The notes under the pieces: generated by a model
What the model saw: the letters and a program-made list of their open reading frames with translations, nothing else
Told to the model about the DNA's origin: nothing
Databases searched by the model: none
Translations under genes and position numbers: made by a program
Assembly: GCA_016800925.1 (NCBI GenBank)
Contig: JABCPU010000208.1
Coordinates: 1-64,000, forward strand
Reading direction: 5' to 3'
Origin: Suillus spraguei
Lineage: Eukaryota; Basidiomycota; Agaricomycetes; Boletales; Suillaceae
Length of the DNA: 64,000 nucleotides
Shown here: positions 23,735 through 36,389 of the stretch, piece after piece
How the letters are laid out: every line of letters starts with the position of its first letter
Position numbering within the stretch: the stretch's first letter is position 1

Positions 23735-24505
23735 ACTGAGTTCCCGGAGCAGCAGGTGCTGTCTTGAAATGGCCTTTTATGGCGCTTAGGTTGTCTTGTA
23801 GAATGTGGAAACTGGGGTGCGAGGCTTGTGTTGCCCTACAAGACACCCAGCTCCGACCCCCGAAAATCAGATGAAGCATACCAAGTTCCGAGTTCCGAGA
23901 CCCAGGTCTCGACACATAATTCAGTCAATATGAGACACCCAGTTCCGACCCCCAAATTTGAGTGAAGCATACCAAGTTCCGGGAGCAGCAAGTGATCTCT
24001 TGAAATGGCCTTTATGGCGCTTAGGTTATCTTGTAGAATGTGGAAAGCGGGGTGCGAGGCTTGTGTTGCCCTACAAGACACCCAGTTCCGACCCCCGAAA
24101 ATCAGATGAAGCATACCAAGTTCCGAGTTCCGAGACCCGGGTCTCGACACATAATTCAGTCAATACGAGACACCCAGTTCCGACCCCCGAAATTTGAGTG
24201 AAGCATACCAAGTTCTGGGAGCAGCAAGTGATCTCTTGAAATGGCCTTTATGGTGTTTAGGTTGTCTTGTAGAATGTGGAAAGCGGGGTGCGAGGCTTGT
24301 GTTGCCCTACAAGACACCCAGTTACGACCCCCGAAAATCAGATGAAACTTACCAAGTTCCGAGTTCCGAGTTCCGAGACCCAGGTCTCTGCTTGACATGG
24401 CCTTTTATGGTGCTTATGTTGTCTTGTAGAATGTGGACACCAGGGTGCAAAAGTGGTTGCCCTATGAGATGCCAAGTTTCCGAACCTGGGTCTCGACAAA
24501 TGAAT
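23735..24505. repeat. Tandem repeat of about 236 bp, three to four copies
   Basis: GAGCAGCAAGTGATCTCTTG recurs at 23747 (variant), 23983 and 24219, with a partial unit from about 24376. Each unit also contains GTTGCCCTACAAGACACCCA and GAGTTCCGAGACCC. Open frames in it are repeat artefacts. It directly follows the left inverted array. Confidence 0.9.
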
Positions 24506-24789
24506 ATCAGATATCCAGCACACTTCCAATCATCTGGTATTTCATTGAGCAATGGATGATAATACAGCTTTGAAAGCCAATATCATCCAAGGTTCCCTTA
24601 TCTGATCCTTGCTATCTCCACCCCCTTTAACACCAAAGTCTGGACATCCAGCATTCAGCATCTGATTTCCCAATATCAACTTCCAACATGAACACTTCTT
24701 CCATGTCCACTTGTGACATAAAAATCTGGTGCACTTGGGCCCTGGCCATCACTCATGAAGCAGGGCATATACCAAACAAAAATTCAATG

Positions 24790-25991
24790 CAGAGAAGACT
24801 GGAGGAGAACCAGTTATACCTTCTCCGAACCTGGACACTGATCTGGTGATGGCGTGCGATCGCTTGGCTGATGTACTCAAAAGGCATATAAAAATCCCAG
24901 TGGGTCTTCCTGCAGATGTTGAAAATGTGTTTGATCATTCAAATTCCTTCATGACAGTTAAGATGCAGATTGATATTGCAAGATATAGCAAATTGATATC
25001 CCCAAAGAAACACTGGGCATAATGAGGGGAAAGAGGAGAAGTTGCTTGAGAGGTGTCCTCCTGGCCATGAGGGCACAAAGTTGGTGGACAAACCTGCCAC
25101 AATTATCGATGTTTCCGGTACCATCATCGCATGGTACCTTCCGGATGCCCTGACCGAGACCACCCAGGTGCATAATGTGTAGATTGTTACTCAATGGATA
25201 TTGAATATCAAATGGTACCTACAGAAGGAAATCAGGGCGGCCACCGATTTGCTGGGTCCAAGCCTCAAAAAAGTGTAAAGGCTGATGGAAATTGGCGATA
25301 TAATCAAGAATGGTTCAGACAGGGCTCGGAAAATGTTGGGTCAACTCCTGGATGCATCAATTTATCTCCGGCATGGTTTCAACAGGGCCACGAGGTAGGA
25401 TGTGATGAGATGGTGATTTCTGGAGTCAAACTCACCAATCCCATAGAATCTGTCAGATCTGGAGGTATCTGCATCATTGAAGGGACCCTCCTCCGAGAAT
25501 ATCCTGAAAGCTATTGCAAGGCCGGCAGCCACCGCATTGGTGGCACTCAGGGTCATGCATCCTCAGCAGTATTTTGCAGGGTTACGAGCCTTGTCACACC
25601 TCGGAGATAAGGCACTGAGCAAGGAACTGCCACAGATGCCAGAGACCCTGCAGTACTGGGCATCTGTGTTTAACAGCCTCTCCATCATTTCCAATCGGAA
25701 ACCCCCAATCATCGAGACCATTTATCGATTCCTGAATGCTTTGATATTCTCACCACCATGGGGAACTATTCTAAAGCTCGGATGAGTATGCCAAGCCTTC
25801 AGCTGGAATTCAGGTATGATTCCGGCTGTATGATTGCATTTTTGGAAAGAATTGTGAGACATGGGGTTGATGGAGTGGAAGGGGACCAGATTGCTTGGGC
25901 ATGGTATATGAGGGATTCTGTGCACATTTATGCCGGGGTTCCCTCATGTGGATGGGCTATGGTTGAAGGCCGCATACTAACCACGGTGTGA
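24790..25991 (+). pseudogene. TET/JBP-family 2-oxoglutarate/Fe(II) DNA dioxygenase relic
   Basis: Plus-strand pieces in order: LVMACDRLADVLKRHIKIP (from about 24826), ERCPPGHEGTKLVDKPATII then AWYLPDALTETTQ, WRYNQEWFRQGS with TPGCINLSPAWFQQGHE, ALRVMHPQQYFAGLRALSHL, WASVFNSLSIISNRKPP, then HRDHLS, MPSLQLEFRYDSG, VRHGV and WAWYMRDSVHIYAGVP. NR-x-P-x-HRD carries the HxD iron ligands and RHGV the distal His, as in fungal TET/JBP proteins that oxidise 5-methylcytosine. The metal-binding residues survive, but single-base shifts at about 25015, 25267 (A-run) and 25708 (C-run) break the frame; they may be decay or assembly error. Introns are likely (CAG/GTGCAT...CTACAG). Confidence 0.72.
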
Positions 25992-26089
25992 AAGATCAAA
26001 GAAGTTGAAAGAGTTGTTACCCATGTTAGTAGCAACACACGAATACCATGTACCAATTAGAGCATCAACAGTTCTGGAACTCAAGTCAG

Positions 26090-27190
26090 AAGTCGAGTTC
26101 CATGAATTGAGTCCCTAACTCTGTGTATCTCAGGACTCGGGACTCGATACTCAAAATTCGGGACTCAATGATTGATAGTCCGAATTCAGGCTTGACACTC
26201 GAGACTCAGCAAAGTGTGAGGCAGCACAATGGGAGGCAACACCACTTTGATCCACACATTTTGGACTGGCCGAACACTGAACCCCGGCAGCCGGCACTCG
26301 GGACTCGGGACTCAGAATAATGTGCAAGTCATTGATCCACACATGTTGAGGGCCGAACTCCGAACCCCGGCAGCCCAGCAGCCGGTCAGTCGGGACTTGG
26401 GACTCAGAACAATGAGAAAGATATTGATTCCTACATGTAAAGTGCCAAACCCGAATGCCGAACCCTGGAACCCAGAACTCGGCACTCGCATCCAGAATCA
26501 TGTGAAATTTAGTGAGCCACCATATGTTAAGGGCTGAACCCCGAACCCGGCAGCTGGCAGTTGGACTCGGGACTTAGAACAATGTGAAAGATACTGATTC
26601 CCACATATCAAGTGCCGAACCCTGGCAGCCGGAACTGGGACTCGGGACACACAACATTGGTGAATGATATAAATGCACACATGTTAAGTGCCGACTGCCG
26701 AGCCCCGGCACGCAGAACTCGGCACTCGGCACTCAGAATAATCCACACATGTTGAGTGCCGAACCCCAAACCCGGCAGCCGGAACTCGGACTCACAACAT
26801 TGTGAATAATATTGATGCACACATGTTAAGTGCCAAACGCCGCCGAGCCCCAGAACCCGGAAACTCGGCACTCGGCACTCAGACTAATGTGAAAGTTATT
26901 GATCCACACATGTTGAGTGCCGAACCCCGCACTGTCGCACAGATATCTATTTCGTCTTGAACCTTGAGTGCTGAACCCCAAACCATGAAATCCAGTAGTC
27001 CACAATTTTGGGGTTCAGGGTTCGGTACCTAAGATTCGTGACTTTGCCACTCAGAAATATGTGAGGCAATCTTGCCATTCGGAAGTCGAGTCCCATGAAT
27101 TGAGTCCCAAACTCTAAGTACCATGGCACTTGGGCATTCGCCACTCAGCATTTGGGATTTAGGACTCTACATCCGGATCTTGACATCCAG
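26090..27190. repeat. Satellite-like array, copy 2
   Basis: Same family and orientation as 1-905 (GTGAAAGATATTGATCCACA, GTGCCGAACCCCG, ACTCGGGACTCAG). From about 26950 the sequence matches 660-960 almost base for base and leads into the KDZ unit. Confidence 0.85.
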
Positions 27191-27402
27191 TCCTCGAAAT
27201 CTGGAACAAATATTTGGGAGTCAAGACAATCATTTGGACAGAATAAATATTTTACATCATGTATGAAATGAAGACATTCTAATCTAAACACAGTGAAGAG
27301 GACTCCACTCCCCTGCCTCTCTTCAATCTCTGTAGCATGTCAGTGTACATCTTCACCTCTGCCATCTTCTCATGGATACCCTCATCTTGCTCCTCCATCA
27401 AT

Positions 27403-27717
27403 GCTACCAGGCATGCTCAATCATCTTAAGTCCCATCACTGATGGGCCTGATGAGTCATTTACCTCCTCAGGAAGAACCAAGCCATCATCCTCAACTCCA
27501 TTTTCCATCCAATGCTGGTAGTGAATGACACAGGACCTCATGATCTGACCCATTGCCATGGTTCATTCGGAATTTCGGTGTGTCCCATCCACCATGGAGT
27601 ATCATAGCTGGGAATAATCCGGGATGGATGTCCCGGAGCTGCGACATCATCAAACTGACATAGGTGGGATGAAAAGATGTGGTCTGGAACAGTGTTCCAG
27701 GTGAGCATGGGATACAA
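27403..27717 (-). pseudogene. Broken copy of the unidentified ORF at 1141-1455
   Basis: Nearly identical to 1141-1455, but one base is missing in a C-run (CTGACCCATT against TTGACCCCATT), which shifts the frame. The function is unknown. Confidence 0.45.
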
Positions 27718-27850
27718 TGTCAGGACATGAGCGACGGGGCTTGGAACAACAGAAACGATGTTCCTTGCAGCTGAGTACTGCAGGAGTGGCGTAACAAATG
27801 TCTGTTGGAAATCTCAGCATTGCCCAAAAAAGTCAGCCGTCATCCGGTAA

Positions 27851-30164
27851 TCAGTCACTTACATTGATCTCCCATTGCAGCCCGGCTTTAAAGTACATGA
27901 TCCGGGCAGAAGAGGGAGGGTTGTTAGCAGCCTCCATCTGATATTGAGAGATACATGCGCGGATGCGCGATGCAGCCATATTCAAAGTACAAGAAATATC
28001 TTGAAGGTTCAGCTTCATGGGTTGCCAGTGATGTCCAGTATTTGGAGTGCCAGATGTAGATGCAGGAGTTTCAGGCATGGCTAATGCAAGAGTGTGACGC
28101 TGGGAATGACACTGACAGATGGTGAAGAGCTGATGATATGAGTCACTGATGGATGGATTAGAAATTCAAACTCCGACATGGGCTGACCCGGACAATTCCC
28201 GGGACTCAATGTTTGGGTGTCAAATATGCGTTTCATTAGCAAAACAAATTCATTCATGTGCACCATCGATCAACGAGGCTGCAGGTCTTGAAATGCTGCC
28301 TGTGCATCCTGAGCTAGTAAGGAATACATTTGAGACTGCCTTCCGGCATAGCATGCATGACCCGGAAGTTGTTTCAACAATGATTCCTGCATCCGGGCAC
28401 CCCATTGGGTTGCCTTCCACAAGAAAAAGTTGCACGTCCAATCCATCTCTGATTGCACCAATGATATTTCTTCCATCCATCGATCTGTAGTGCCTTTGCC
28501 CAAGCCAATGAACTCGGTAAACTTGGGATGGGTCCTGTCAGCTCACCACGGAATATATCAAGCATGCCCGAACTCACATTCCTCATTCCACGAATTTTCT
28601 GGACCCTCCATATCGACTTCCACTGACCAGAACCAAGCGAGGGACTCATTTCGCTGACCTCGGGTGTTTGGATTGCCGATGGCAGTGCTGATTTTGAGCT
28701 GCTCGCAAAGCAGGGGTTTGTATTTCTGAAGCTGGTCTGGCCCCAGCTCAAGTTGTATCATTTGCTTCCTGGTTTTTGTATATATACTGGCAGTAGGGAT
28801 ACTGCCTGCTGCACTGATGTCACCTGGGACCACGCTCGAGTTTTTAGGGCTTGATATTTGGCTTGCCTAACTGTTGTTCGGAACAGGATAGCCTTGTTGC
28901 ACAAGTGAATGCGGAGATTGTGCAGGGCATCATTGGCCTGCCCTTCACGAAGGGACATCTCCAACGGAATCAGATCCTCTGCCATACAGCGTCTGCAATG
29001 TTCAACCCCGAGGTTTGATGGCAATGGAATTATGGTGAGCTCAGGGGAGTTTGTCCATGCATCAGATGTCTCGGTGAAATCTGCCGGGTCATCATCGATA
29101 TCATCAAGAATATCTATGTTCAAGTTGTCAGGATCGTCATCTGCATCAAATCCCTCTCCCAGATGCGTAAGAGCAGACCGAGTGAATTCATCTATCTAGC
29201 CTTGGATACGATCGCGTTGCCGGGCGATATCTAATCTCTGTGTCTCCGTCGATCGTCTTCCAATTCTGCGAACCTCGATGAGCAATGCAATTTGGACCTC
29301 TTCAATTGCCAACCCAATGGATATCCATGTTGCCACAGATCTGCGAGAGGGTGCTGCATGACGGGCATTACCCGCTTCTAGTAGTCTAAGCTCAATCTCC
29401 TTTTTGCTTGGTGCTAAGTGAAAAATGAATGCGGAGCTCCACGGAGACAAAGAATGTTAACTTACCCTTCTTGATATTGATTTCATCTAAATCCATCGCC
29501 ACAGGATCCCTGATTCTCTTGGACTAAGCGACCATCTTGCTGGCTAAACCATTGTGTCTTTAAATTGCCGGGTGCAGCTTCATCAAGTCTGTCGAAAGCC
29601 TTGCCACTTTCAGTGATGCCATTCTTCGCCAGCTTGTATTTCCGGCAAAGAGTCCTTTTCATGCAGATCATCTTGCAGAAATTGGAATCATTCATCTGAT
29701 AATCAAGACATTCCTTTCAGTGTGGGGATGACATTCCCCGAGCGGCAGGGGAAATCAGGTTGAGATGCGCCCATAGGGTCTCCATGATCTCTCCATCAAT
29801 CCGGCCAATGCCTTCAATAAATTTGAAGCATATCAGACATAGCAACTGTCCTGATGTCCATGCACATGCCACAACCCGATTCCAGGAATGATGGTCAGTT
29901 CCGGTACCATGTCAAGGTATCGGCTTCGTTGACTCCTGCAACAGCCCATGCAATAGAGAGGCTCGCCAAGACAATCTTGACATTTGTAGACCCCATCCTG
30001 GTGGCAGATGATGCATCTCCTGTCTTCTGGTGGAGCTTCTCGATCCAGGAGGTGATGCAGATATGATTCCTGCCTTGGCAGCCATTGCCTGAGGTAGTCA
30101 TTTTGACTCTGCATTTTTTATATTTAGCTATAGTTTGAATGACACTCCAACATTTATGTAACAT
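27851..30164 (-). pseudogene. KDZ transposase deletion derivative with CxC2 cluster, copy 2
   Basis: Reading right to left: QSQNDYLRQWLPRQESYLHH, a Cys cluster (CIICHQDGVYKCQDCLGEPL, then YCMGC) that is the CxC2-like KDZ-associated domain, then LDMVPELTIIPGIGLWHVHG HQD, ETLW, SGKAFDRLDEAAPG, an acidic stretch with DDIDDDPADFTET, NDALHNLRIHLCNKA, and the C-terminal LAWFWSVEVDMEGPE and WKATQWGARMQES. The CxC2 cluster is joined directly to the post-catalytic region, so the whole DDE core is deleted. Frames change at about 29500 and 29200. This is a non-autonomous derivative. Neighbouring exons at 49873-50277 represent part of the missing region from another copy. Confidence 0.82.
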
Positions 30165-30664
30165 GAACTTGCCATGGTTTTTGGGAGTTGCAATGGCTCA
30201 AATGAGCCTTGGTCTTGCTCATAAGTATTGTCAGGAAAGTCATCCCAAGGAGGTGGTGCCTGAACAGGCTGAAGTGTTGGTGATTCTGGGGGAGAGTGAG
30301 GCATGGACCTGTAGGCTCATCGTCTCGTGCTTGCAAGTGGGACCTTGACCCAAATCTTTCTACCTTTGCTGCCCCTTGCTTCTACCCTGTGGGATTTTTG
30401 CAATGGGGTGCATCTACCTATCTTCATCTTATTTTATAATGCTAATGTTGCAAGCAAAGCATCTGCTCAGGTGGAATGAATTTTTATTACATTGTGGTGT
30501 CATACTGTCCTGCCGACTCATTACAAATTTATGTCCATTTATGGCTTCGGGACCAATATAGCTCAATTAAGCTACTGTTAGGCTTTTGTCAAAGATCAAC
30601 TTCTGACAATTCATTCATACTTCCACCTTGCTTATCCTCAGCCCATTCTGCAATTTGATTCACC

Positions 30665-32526
30665 ATGGCAAGGACGGGTCATTCCACTCACATGACTTCC
30701 GGCAGAAATAGGGCACGTCAACCACAGACACAGAAGCTCACGGAAAACGAAATTTCGGAGTTGAAGAACTACCTTCCTGAGTGGACCGCGGCCAAAAGGG
30801 GTGAGAAGCGGGGGGTTTTCACTGCAATTGCCAGGGCAACCAGGTTGTTTGCTCCTAAAGTCGACCAAGGACAATGGAAAAAGAGGAAGCAGGTGATGCG
30901 TCTCCGTTGTGTTGAAAAACTACAATTTTAACATCTTATTCTTCCATCAACTCTCAGATGTATAAGACTTGGTTGTTCAACAACAAGAAAAGGAAGGAAA
31001 GGAAGGACATGATAAAGTATGGGAGGAAATGGACGCCTAGGATGGTGGTCTACCAGCAGAAGCGCGAAGAGGTGCTAAAGAGGATTGAGGACGAGTCCGG
31101 GGCAAAGCCGGGAGATCCCAGTATGTTCAAACATTATCAGGGGGCTGTGAAGAGAGTCATGGCTGAATTGGACGATGACAAGTTGGAGAAGGCAAAAGAA
31201 ACAGCGGAAGAATGGTCAAACAGCTTTCCTCCTCTGGAGATACAAGCAGAAGTTGCTTGTAAGAAGGGACCAGCATATATGGAGCACTTTTCGAAAGAGA
31301 TGTGGAGGCAATGCGGGATGAGAGTTTTTGTGTTGTCAGCTTGGAAGAATGAACAGGGAGAGGTTCTGTTCGGGATGTAAGTCAATTGTGTCCGTCATCG
31401 CCGATCTTCGATCTCAATATATGTGTGCAGGCATGATGATAATGAGGCATTAGGAGATGGGGACAGCTTCATGAAGACAAAGGACTGGGAGGACATTGAG
31501 CCAGTATGGCAGGAGTACGCCCAGGAACAGTTCGGTGAGTGTTTGAACTTTGGATGCAAGAATGAATTTGTTGATCATCACAATGATAGGTGCCAGGGCA
31601 CAGGACAGAGGACGACAGGTCAAGGGAGGTCGCAAAAGAGTCAGAAAACCAGCTTTTGAACTCGACACAGATGGAAATGGGATGCCGTTGCTTCCAGACA
31701 TCACGGAAACAAAACTTGAGGAGAAGAAAGCCATAGTCAGGGCGTTTCTTACATCGCACTACAGTGAGTCTTTCGTGGCAACATCCGAGATGTTGCTGAA
31801 TGCGTGGACACAGGAATATGTTCTGGGAATGACAAGGCTGTCGTGCCATGGAGTGCCCTCGTACAAAGTCAGGATGACTTTGTGGCAAGGAAGTATCTTC
31901 CGGCGGATATTGACCTGAAGGAGCCTTCGAAGTTGCAAAACTGGGACACAACGGCCTTGCTCAATTTCTGGTATGCTCAGCAGGAAACAGGAAAAGATTC
32001 AACATTCCTGTTCAAAGCATGGAAGAACAAGGATGGGGACATGGTACCATCTGTGGTATCCGGCAAGTCGCCATCGCGTCTGACTCGTCAAGTGAGAATG
32101 CAGAAGAGTGGAACTCTCTGAAGGCCCCGGGATCCATCAACCGAAGCCGAGAGTGATACCGACAGTGAAACTCATGACAAGGAGGATGACATTGATGATG
32201 ACTCAGCTGACGGTCGATCCCCACTGAAGAAACCCAGATGAATAGCACATCCATCTTCAGCACCCAAGGAGACAGAAGTTCCATGTTCAATGCCGGAGCC
32301 TCGCCCGGCCAGGCCGGCCAAGGCAGGTGCACTTTTGACATCACGGATGGGTGACCTCCTGGCCGGGTTGACTGAGGAAGTGGAAGAGAGGAACACATTG
32401 CCAGAACCAAGGAGTATACAGGGCAAGAAAGCTGTCATTGAACCATCCGCAAGGACCACCTGGAGTAAGTCTCAAAAGCCGGTAGAGAGTACACTTCGAG
32501 TAACCAGGGCAAGGGGAAGGAAATAA
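30665..32526 (+). CDS. Uncharacterised multi-exon protein of an expanded basidiomycete family
   Basis: Exons 30665-30892, 30958-31376, 31431-31534, 31590-31763 and 31814-32121 join with consistent phases. The protein starts MARTGHSTHMTSGRNRARQ, has a basic N-terminal helical part (WFNNK-like WLFNNKKRKERK, RKWTPRMVVYQQKREE), EMWRQCGMRVFVLSAWK, then DSFMKTKDWEDIEP, LEEKKAIVRAFLTSHY and SALVQSQDDFVARKYLP, and ends near SGKSPSR. After 32075 the frame is lost: an acidic tail (SDTDSETHDKEDDIDDDS) with a KKPR cluster and a last frame to 32526 (ending RVTRARGRK) continue with shifts and one TGA. I recall similar proteins in many copies near KDZ units; their role is unknown. Nuclear action is a guess from the basic clusters. 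Confidence 0.6.
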
Positions 32527-32827
32527 TGTACATATACCAAACTGCCCCCATGTTTACCACATTTTCATCATTTGTCACACTTCTCAAAACACAGTGTCCC
32601 ACTTCCAAAATGTTGAATCCTAAGCACCGAGTTCTGGACAAGTCCTGATCACCGAGTTCCGGACGACTCCCGATCACCGAGGTCCGGCACCCAGGTATCA
32701 ATCATTGGTAGTTGGTATTAGAGATTAGGGTTTGTGCATCATCTAAAATAAATTGGAAATGTCATTGTTATACATGAAAAATTCAGTGGTGAACATGATG
32801 TAAGTATGTGAATGAATATCCAAATAT

Positions 32828-33844
32828 TTACATATGGGGTTGATCATCACACTTTTCAATGAGGGTATCTAATACAAGCAGCAATTCAGAGCTCATCTGT
32901 TTGGCCCTTTGCAACCTCCGGAGGTCCATATCAGCTCTTCTGAGTTTGTTGGATGTGTCAGCCCAAGCCACTCGGAATGGTCGGTCAGCCTCGAGGAGTT
33001 GATGTACGGTAGGCTCCGGAAGATGGCCATGACGCTGTTGGTAATGGTCCAGGCGATCCAGAATTGATTCAACTTCAAGAAAATTAGCAGAAAGATACAT
33101 GATGAACAATTAAATGCTCACATTCTGTTTGATCATATGACCCTAGGGGCATGAACTCCCTAAGCATGGCACGCAGGTCTTCATTGCTGAGTTCTGGTAT
33201 GGGGGACTGACATTTAGGAGGTGTTGCATGTGCTTGGAACATCACATCAACAATAAAAATGAGATGGTATGAATGAACTCACCTGGAATTGCTATTCCTG
33301 GGATAGCCGAAGCATCAATCTCAACATCAGCACATTCCGGTGCTTCATCACAATCAATAAGATCATCATCAGGCCCTAGGTACAAGTCCGGATCATTGAA
33401 CAAAGGCAGTTCCTCAGGCTGAGCCGGGCATAAATGATCTGGATGGATTGAATGAACATCCACAGTTGGATTATCTAAATGTGAATTGAGAAACCTACCA
33501 GGAACTGCATCCAAGACATCCGGAACACCTGATGACCCAGAATCATAGTCGATCTCATCATCCGGCCCAAGGTATACATCTTCACATGGATCTAATAAAT
33601 GTCCAGTCAATTGTAAGATACACTCAAAGCAACACATACCTGATGAAATCCGGGACTCAGTCTCATCATCCGGCCCAAGGTATACATCATCCAGTGCATC
33701 TGGTCCATCTCCGGTCAATTGAGAGCTGTACTGAAAGCACAACATACCTAGTAAAATCTGGGAGTTGGTTGAGTCATCCACATCCATTGAGTTGTATTCA
33801 GTGACCAGAGGTTCATAAAATCTGACTGCTGGTTGAGATCTCAT
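32828..33844 (-). CDS. Uncharacterised acidic protein with repeated YLGPDDE motif (three exons, 305 aa)
   Basis: Exons 33844-33283, 33232-33122 and 33072-32828 join with exact phases (918 nt including the stop); introns are 50 and 49 nt. YLGPDDE or YLGPDDD occurs three times within residues 55-155 in an Asp/Glu-rich, low-basic region. Residues about 190-225 (SPIPELSNEDLRAMLREFM) and the C-terminal LEADRPFRVAWADTSNKLRR segment look helical and could form a coiled coil. No known domain is recognised. It is transcribed away from the gene at 34063 and toward the gene at 30665. The intact splice structure suggests it is or recently was functional. Confidence 0.62.
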
Positions 33845-34062
33845 GATGTCTGATCAACTGATCAAACTGATTGATAACTGATAACTTCGAAGTTCAACAC
33901 ATGGCTGGCAACGGCCAAAAGTTGAACCACGACCAAACAAAGACAAACAATCAACGCTTATCAAGATCGTCCTTCAATTGTCTGGTTTCTTTTGAAACTT
34001 CATCCTAGTGATAACAGATTTCAAACTTATCTCAAGCTTTCACATCTTTCAACTCAATCCAA

Positions 34063-36201
34063 ATGTCTACTCCAGTTCAAACCTCTTTGGCCGGTCTCAA
34101 GGCAACCACTGCTCAGATTGTGGGCATCATCGCTGGGGCGCAGCTCATGCCTGCTGGCAATGGCCAAGCCCACCTTGCTCTGACAGCACAAGTCACTAAT
34201 CTTGTGGTAAGTACCATTCATGTGTTAATTTTACTTTTGGTTTTTCTAAGATCTGTTTAGGCTGAGATAGTCAGGGAGCATGAGAAAGGGCCTTACATGC
34301 CCGGCATCATTGCATCCTGCTCCAAGGAGTTGATGAGAGTCAGGTCCATGACTCCCCGGGTGTGGCCCAACTGGCACAGCATCGGCCATGACGACCCCCG
34401 GGTGTTGAAACACTCCTGGCACAGCAAGATTCGCGCCTGGGAGGCTTTAGGTGACCATTCAGTTGATCTCCCTGTCATGCCTAACCCTTCCATTGGCCCA
34501 ATCACTGTGTACCTTCCCTCCCCACCCGTCGTCGCCGGCAATGTCGCTGGTTCTTCCACCCATGCCACCTCCGAGCTCCAGGACAAAGGAAAAGGTAAGG
34601 TGGTTGTTGCTGACCCAGAGCCGGAGGTGGAAGGGAGCAGGAAGAGGAAGTCCCCCATGATGTCTGGACACTCTTCCTCACCTCTGAAGTCGGCCAAGAA
34701 GGGTCACAAGCGGGTCAAAGCAACTTGCCATGTGAAGCAGAAGGTGCTTGTGGAGTCGGAAGATGATGAAGACACAATTGTTCAAGTATGTCGTCCAGCT
34801 CATTGTTTTCATTCTCTCAATTTTCTGTAGCCTATTTCGAGTGGAGTGCCGGCGCTCAACGTTCCCTGGCCTTCCACAATTGGTGTAGGGACGCCTCATT
34901 CCCCTCGTTCACCACGTTCCCCAAAGAAGCAATTGTTTGGTCCTGCTTCAGTAAGTAATATTTAGTTGTCCGGCACTTGGAAAAATGCTTATATATCATC
35001 AGCTCATTGCCGGCAGTCCACCCAAGGTGATGGTGAGTCATCATTCTTTGTCCGGACCTCCCGCCTGTACTTACCCATTGTCAGGCCACCTCCGGCAGTT
35101 GTCCGGAGGTCATTGAGACTCCCCAGGCAACGTCCAGCACTCTGGCGGAGGAACCTGCAGTCATGGATACAGGTGATATTCTCATTCCCGGCCCAGTGAG
35201 TACTCTAATGAATTCCAATGAGTCCATCAACTAATGAAACCCACAGAACAACCCCTGCCATTATTACACCCAGGAGAAGTGGCCCTGCACCACTCGGTTG
35301 GACAGGAGGACCTGTGCCCCATGTTTGTCGTGCGTCCGCTGCGCCACCAAGAAGATCAAATGTGTCCCAGCATCCATGGGATCCCCGCCAAAACGTATTT
35401 GAGGGAAGTCTACCACCTGGCAGGCTCGCTCCAGGACACCTTCCAGAGCTCCCTCCAATGTGCCAGCTGCCTCGCAGTCCAAAGCCCGAACTCGCAGTCA
35501 ATCTCATGGCCCCTCCGGCACTCCAGCTGTCCCTGCTGTGACCACACCCAAGGCACAGTCCCGTGGGTGCAGCAAGACAATCACTGCCCCCAAGACACCT
35601 GCACCTGCATCAGCTTGTGAGTCACCCCAGTTGTCTATGACCATCTGACCTTATCTTTCACTTAGCTATTCCATCTTCAAGCGCCGCAGTGCCTCGTCCG
35701 GCACTCGATGTGCCCATGCCGGATCTCCATTCCATGGCAATTGCGATTCAGGATGGTGCCGCTTGAATTGCTCTTCTTGAGGCTCGTGTGGCAGAGCAGG
35801 ATGGTAAGATTGATACCCTGCAACGCCTCCATGAGGGCCTTCATCGCAAAGTCATGGACCGGCACCCTTCATTTCCACTTCCCGACTCTCCTGTCAATGC
35901 AACCTTTTTGCTTGATCAATCTGTCCCCCTGTCCATCTCACCCCTCCCATCTGCACTTGCTCCCCTCATTGACTTGGATATGGCAGGAATGGAGCCTCCG
36001 TCTCTGAAAGTCCAGCCAGCATCTATCATTGAGGGTCTCATATTTGAGCTGAGCCAGATTCAGCCTGAGGGTCCACAAACATCCGGCAAACTTGTGGACC
36101 CAGATGATCCGGGCAACCTTGTCCCAGAATATGATTCTGATGATATGGATGTTGAGGTGAAGGTTGAACCCTCTGCTGATGAGGGTGAAATGGCTACATA
36201 A
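34063..36201 (+). pseudogene. Uncharacterised multi-exon protein with CxxC...CxxC cluster and coiled coil, two in-frame TGA
   Basis: Exons 34063-34206, 34261-34785, 34831-34950, 35085-35195, 35247-35616 and 35666-36201 keep phase. Segments: MSTPVQTSLAGLKATTAQIV; a basic SRKRKSPMMSGH and KKGHKRVK stretch; a cysteine cluster CAPCLSCVRCATKKIKC; a coiled coil LEARVAEQDGKIDTLQRLHE; and an acidic end. The C-x2-C-x2-C-x2-C-x6-C pattern with Lys resembles a small zinc-binding or DNA-binding module, but I do not recognise the family. TGA codons at 35400 and 35764 lie in frame; the second sits where AARIALLEARV is expected, so CGA to TGA is likely. The gene may be a recent pseudogene. Confidence 0.55.
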
Positions 36202-36389
36202 GTGTATGTTCATATATGTATATACAATGTTTGAATGAATGTCAGTGCTGGATGCCAAGTCCGGAAATCCGGAACTGGACAATGGAGATTCACAATGGAT
36301 ATTTCATGAATTCCGGATATCCGGCTACCTGAAATACAACACACAATTTAAAGAATTTGAAACATATCTGTCAAGTTACCTTGTGCCGG

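Noticed and set aside
23735..24505. Regular repeats as a possible CRISPR array
   Set aside because: Units are about 236 bp with no short spacers, and the organism is a eukaryote.
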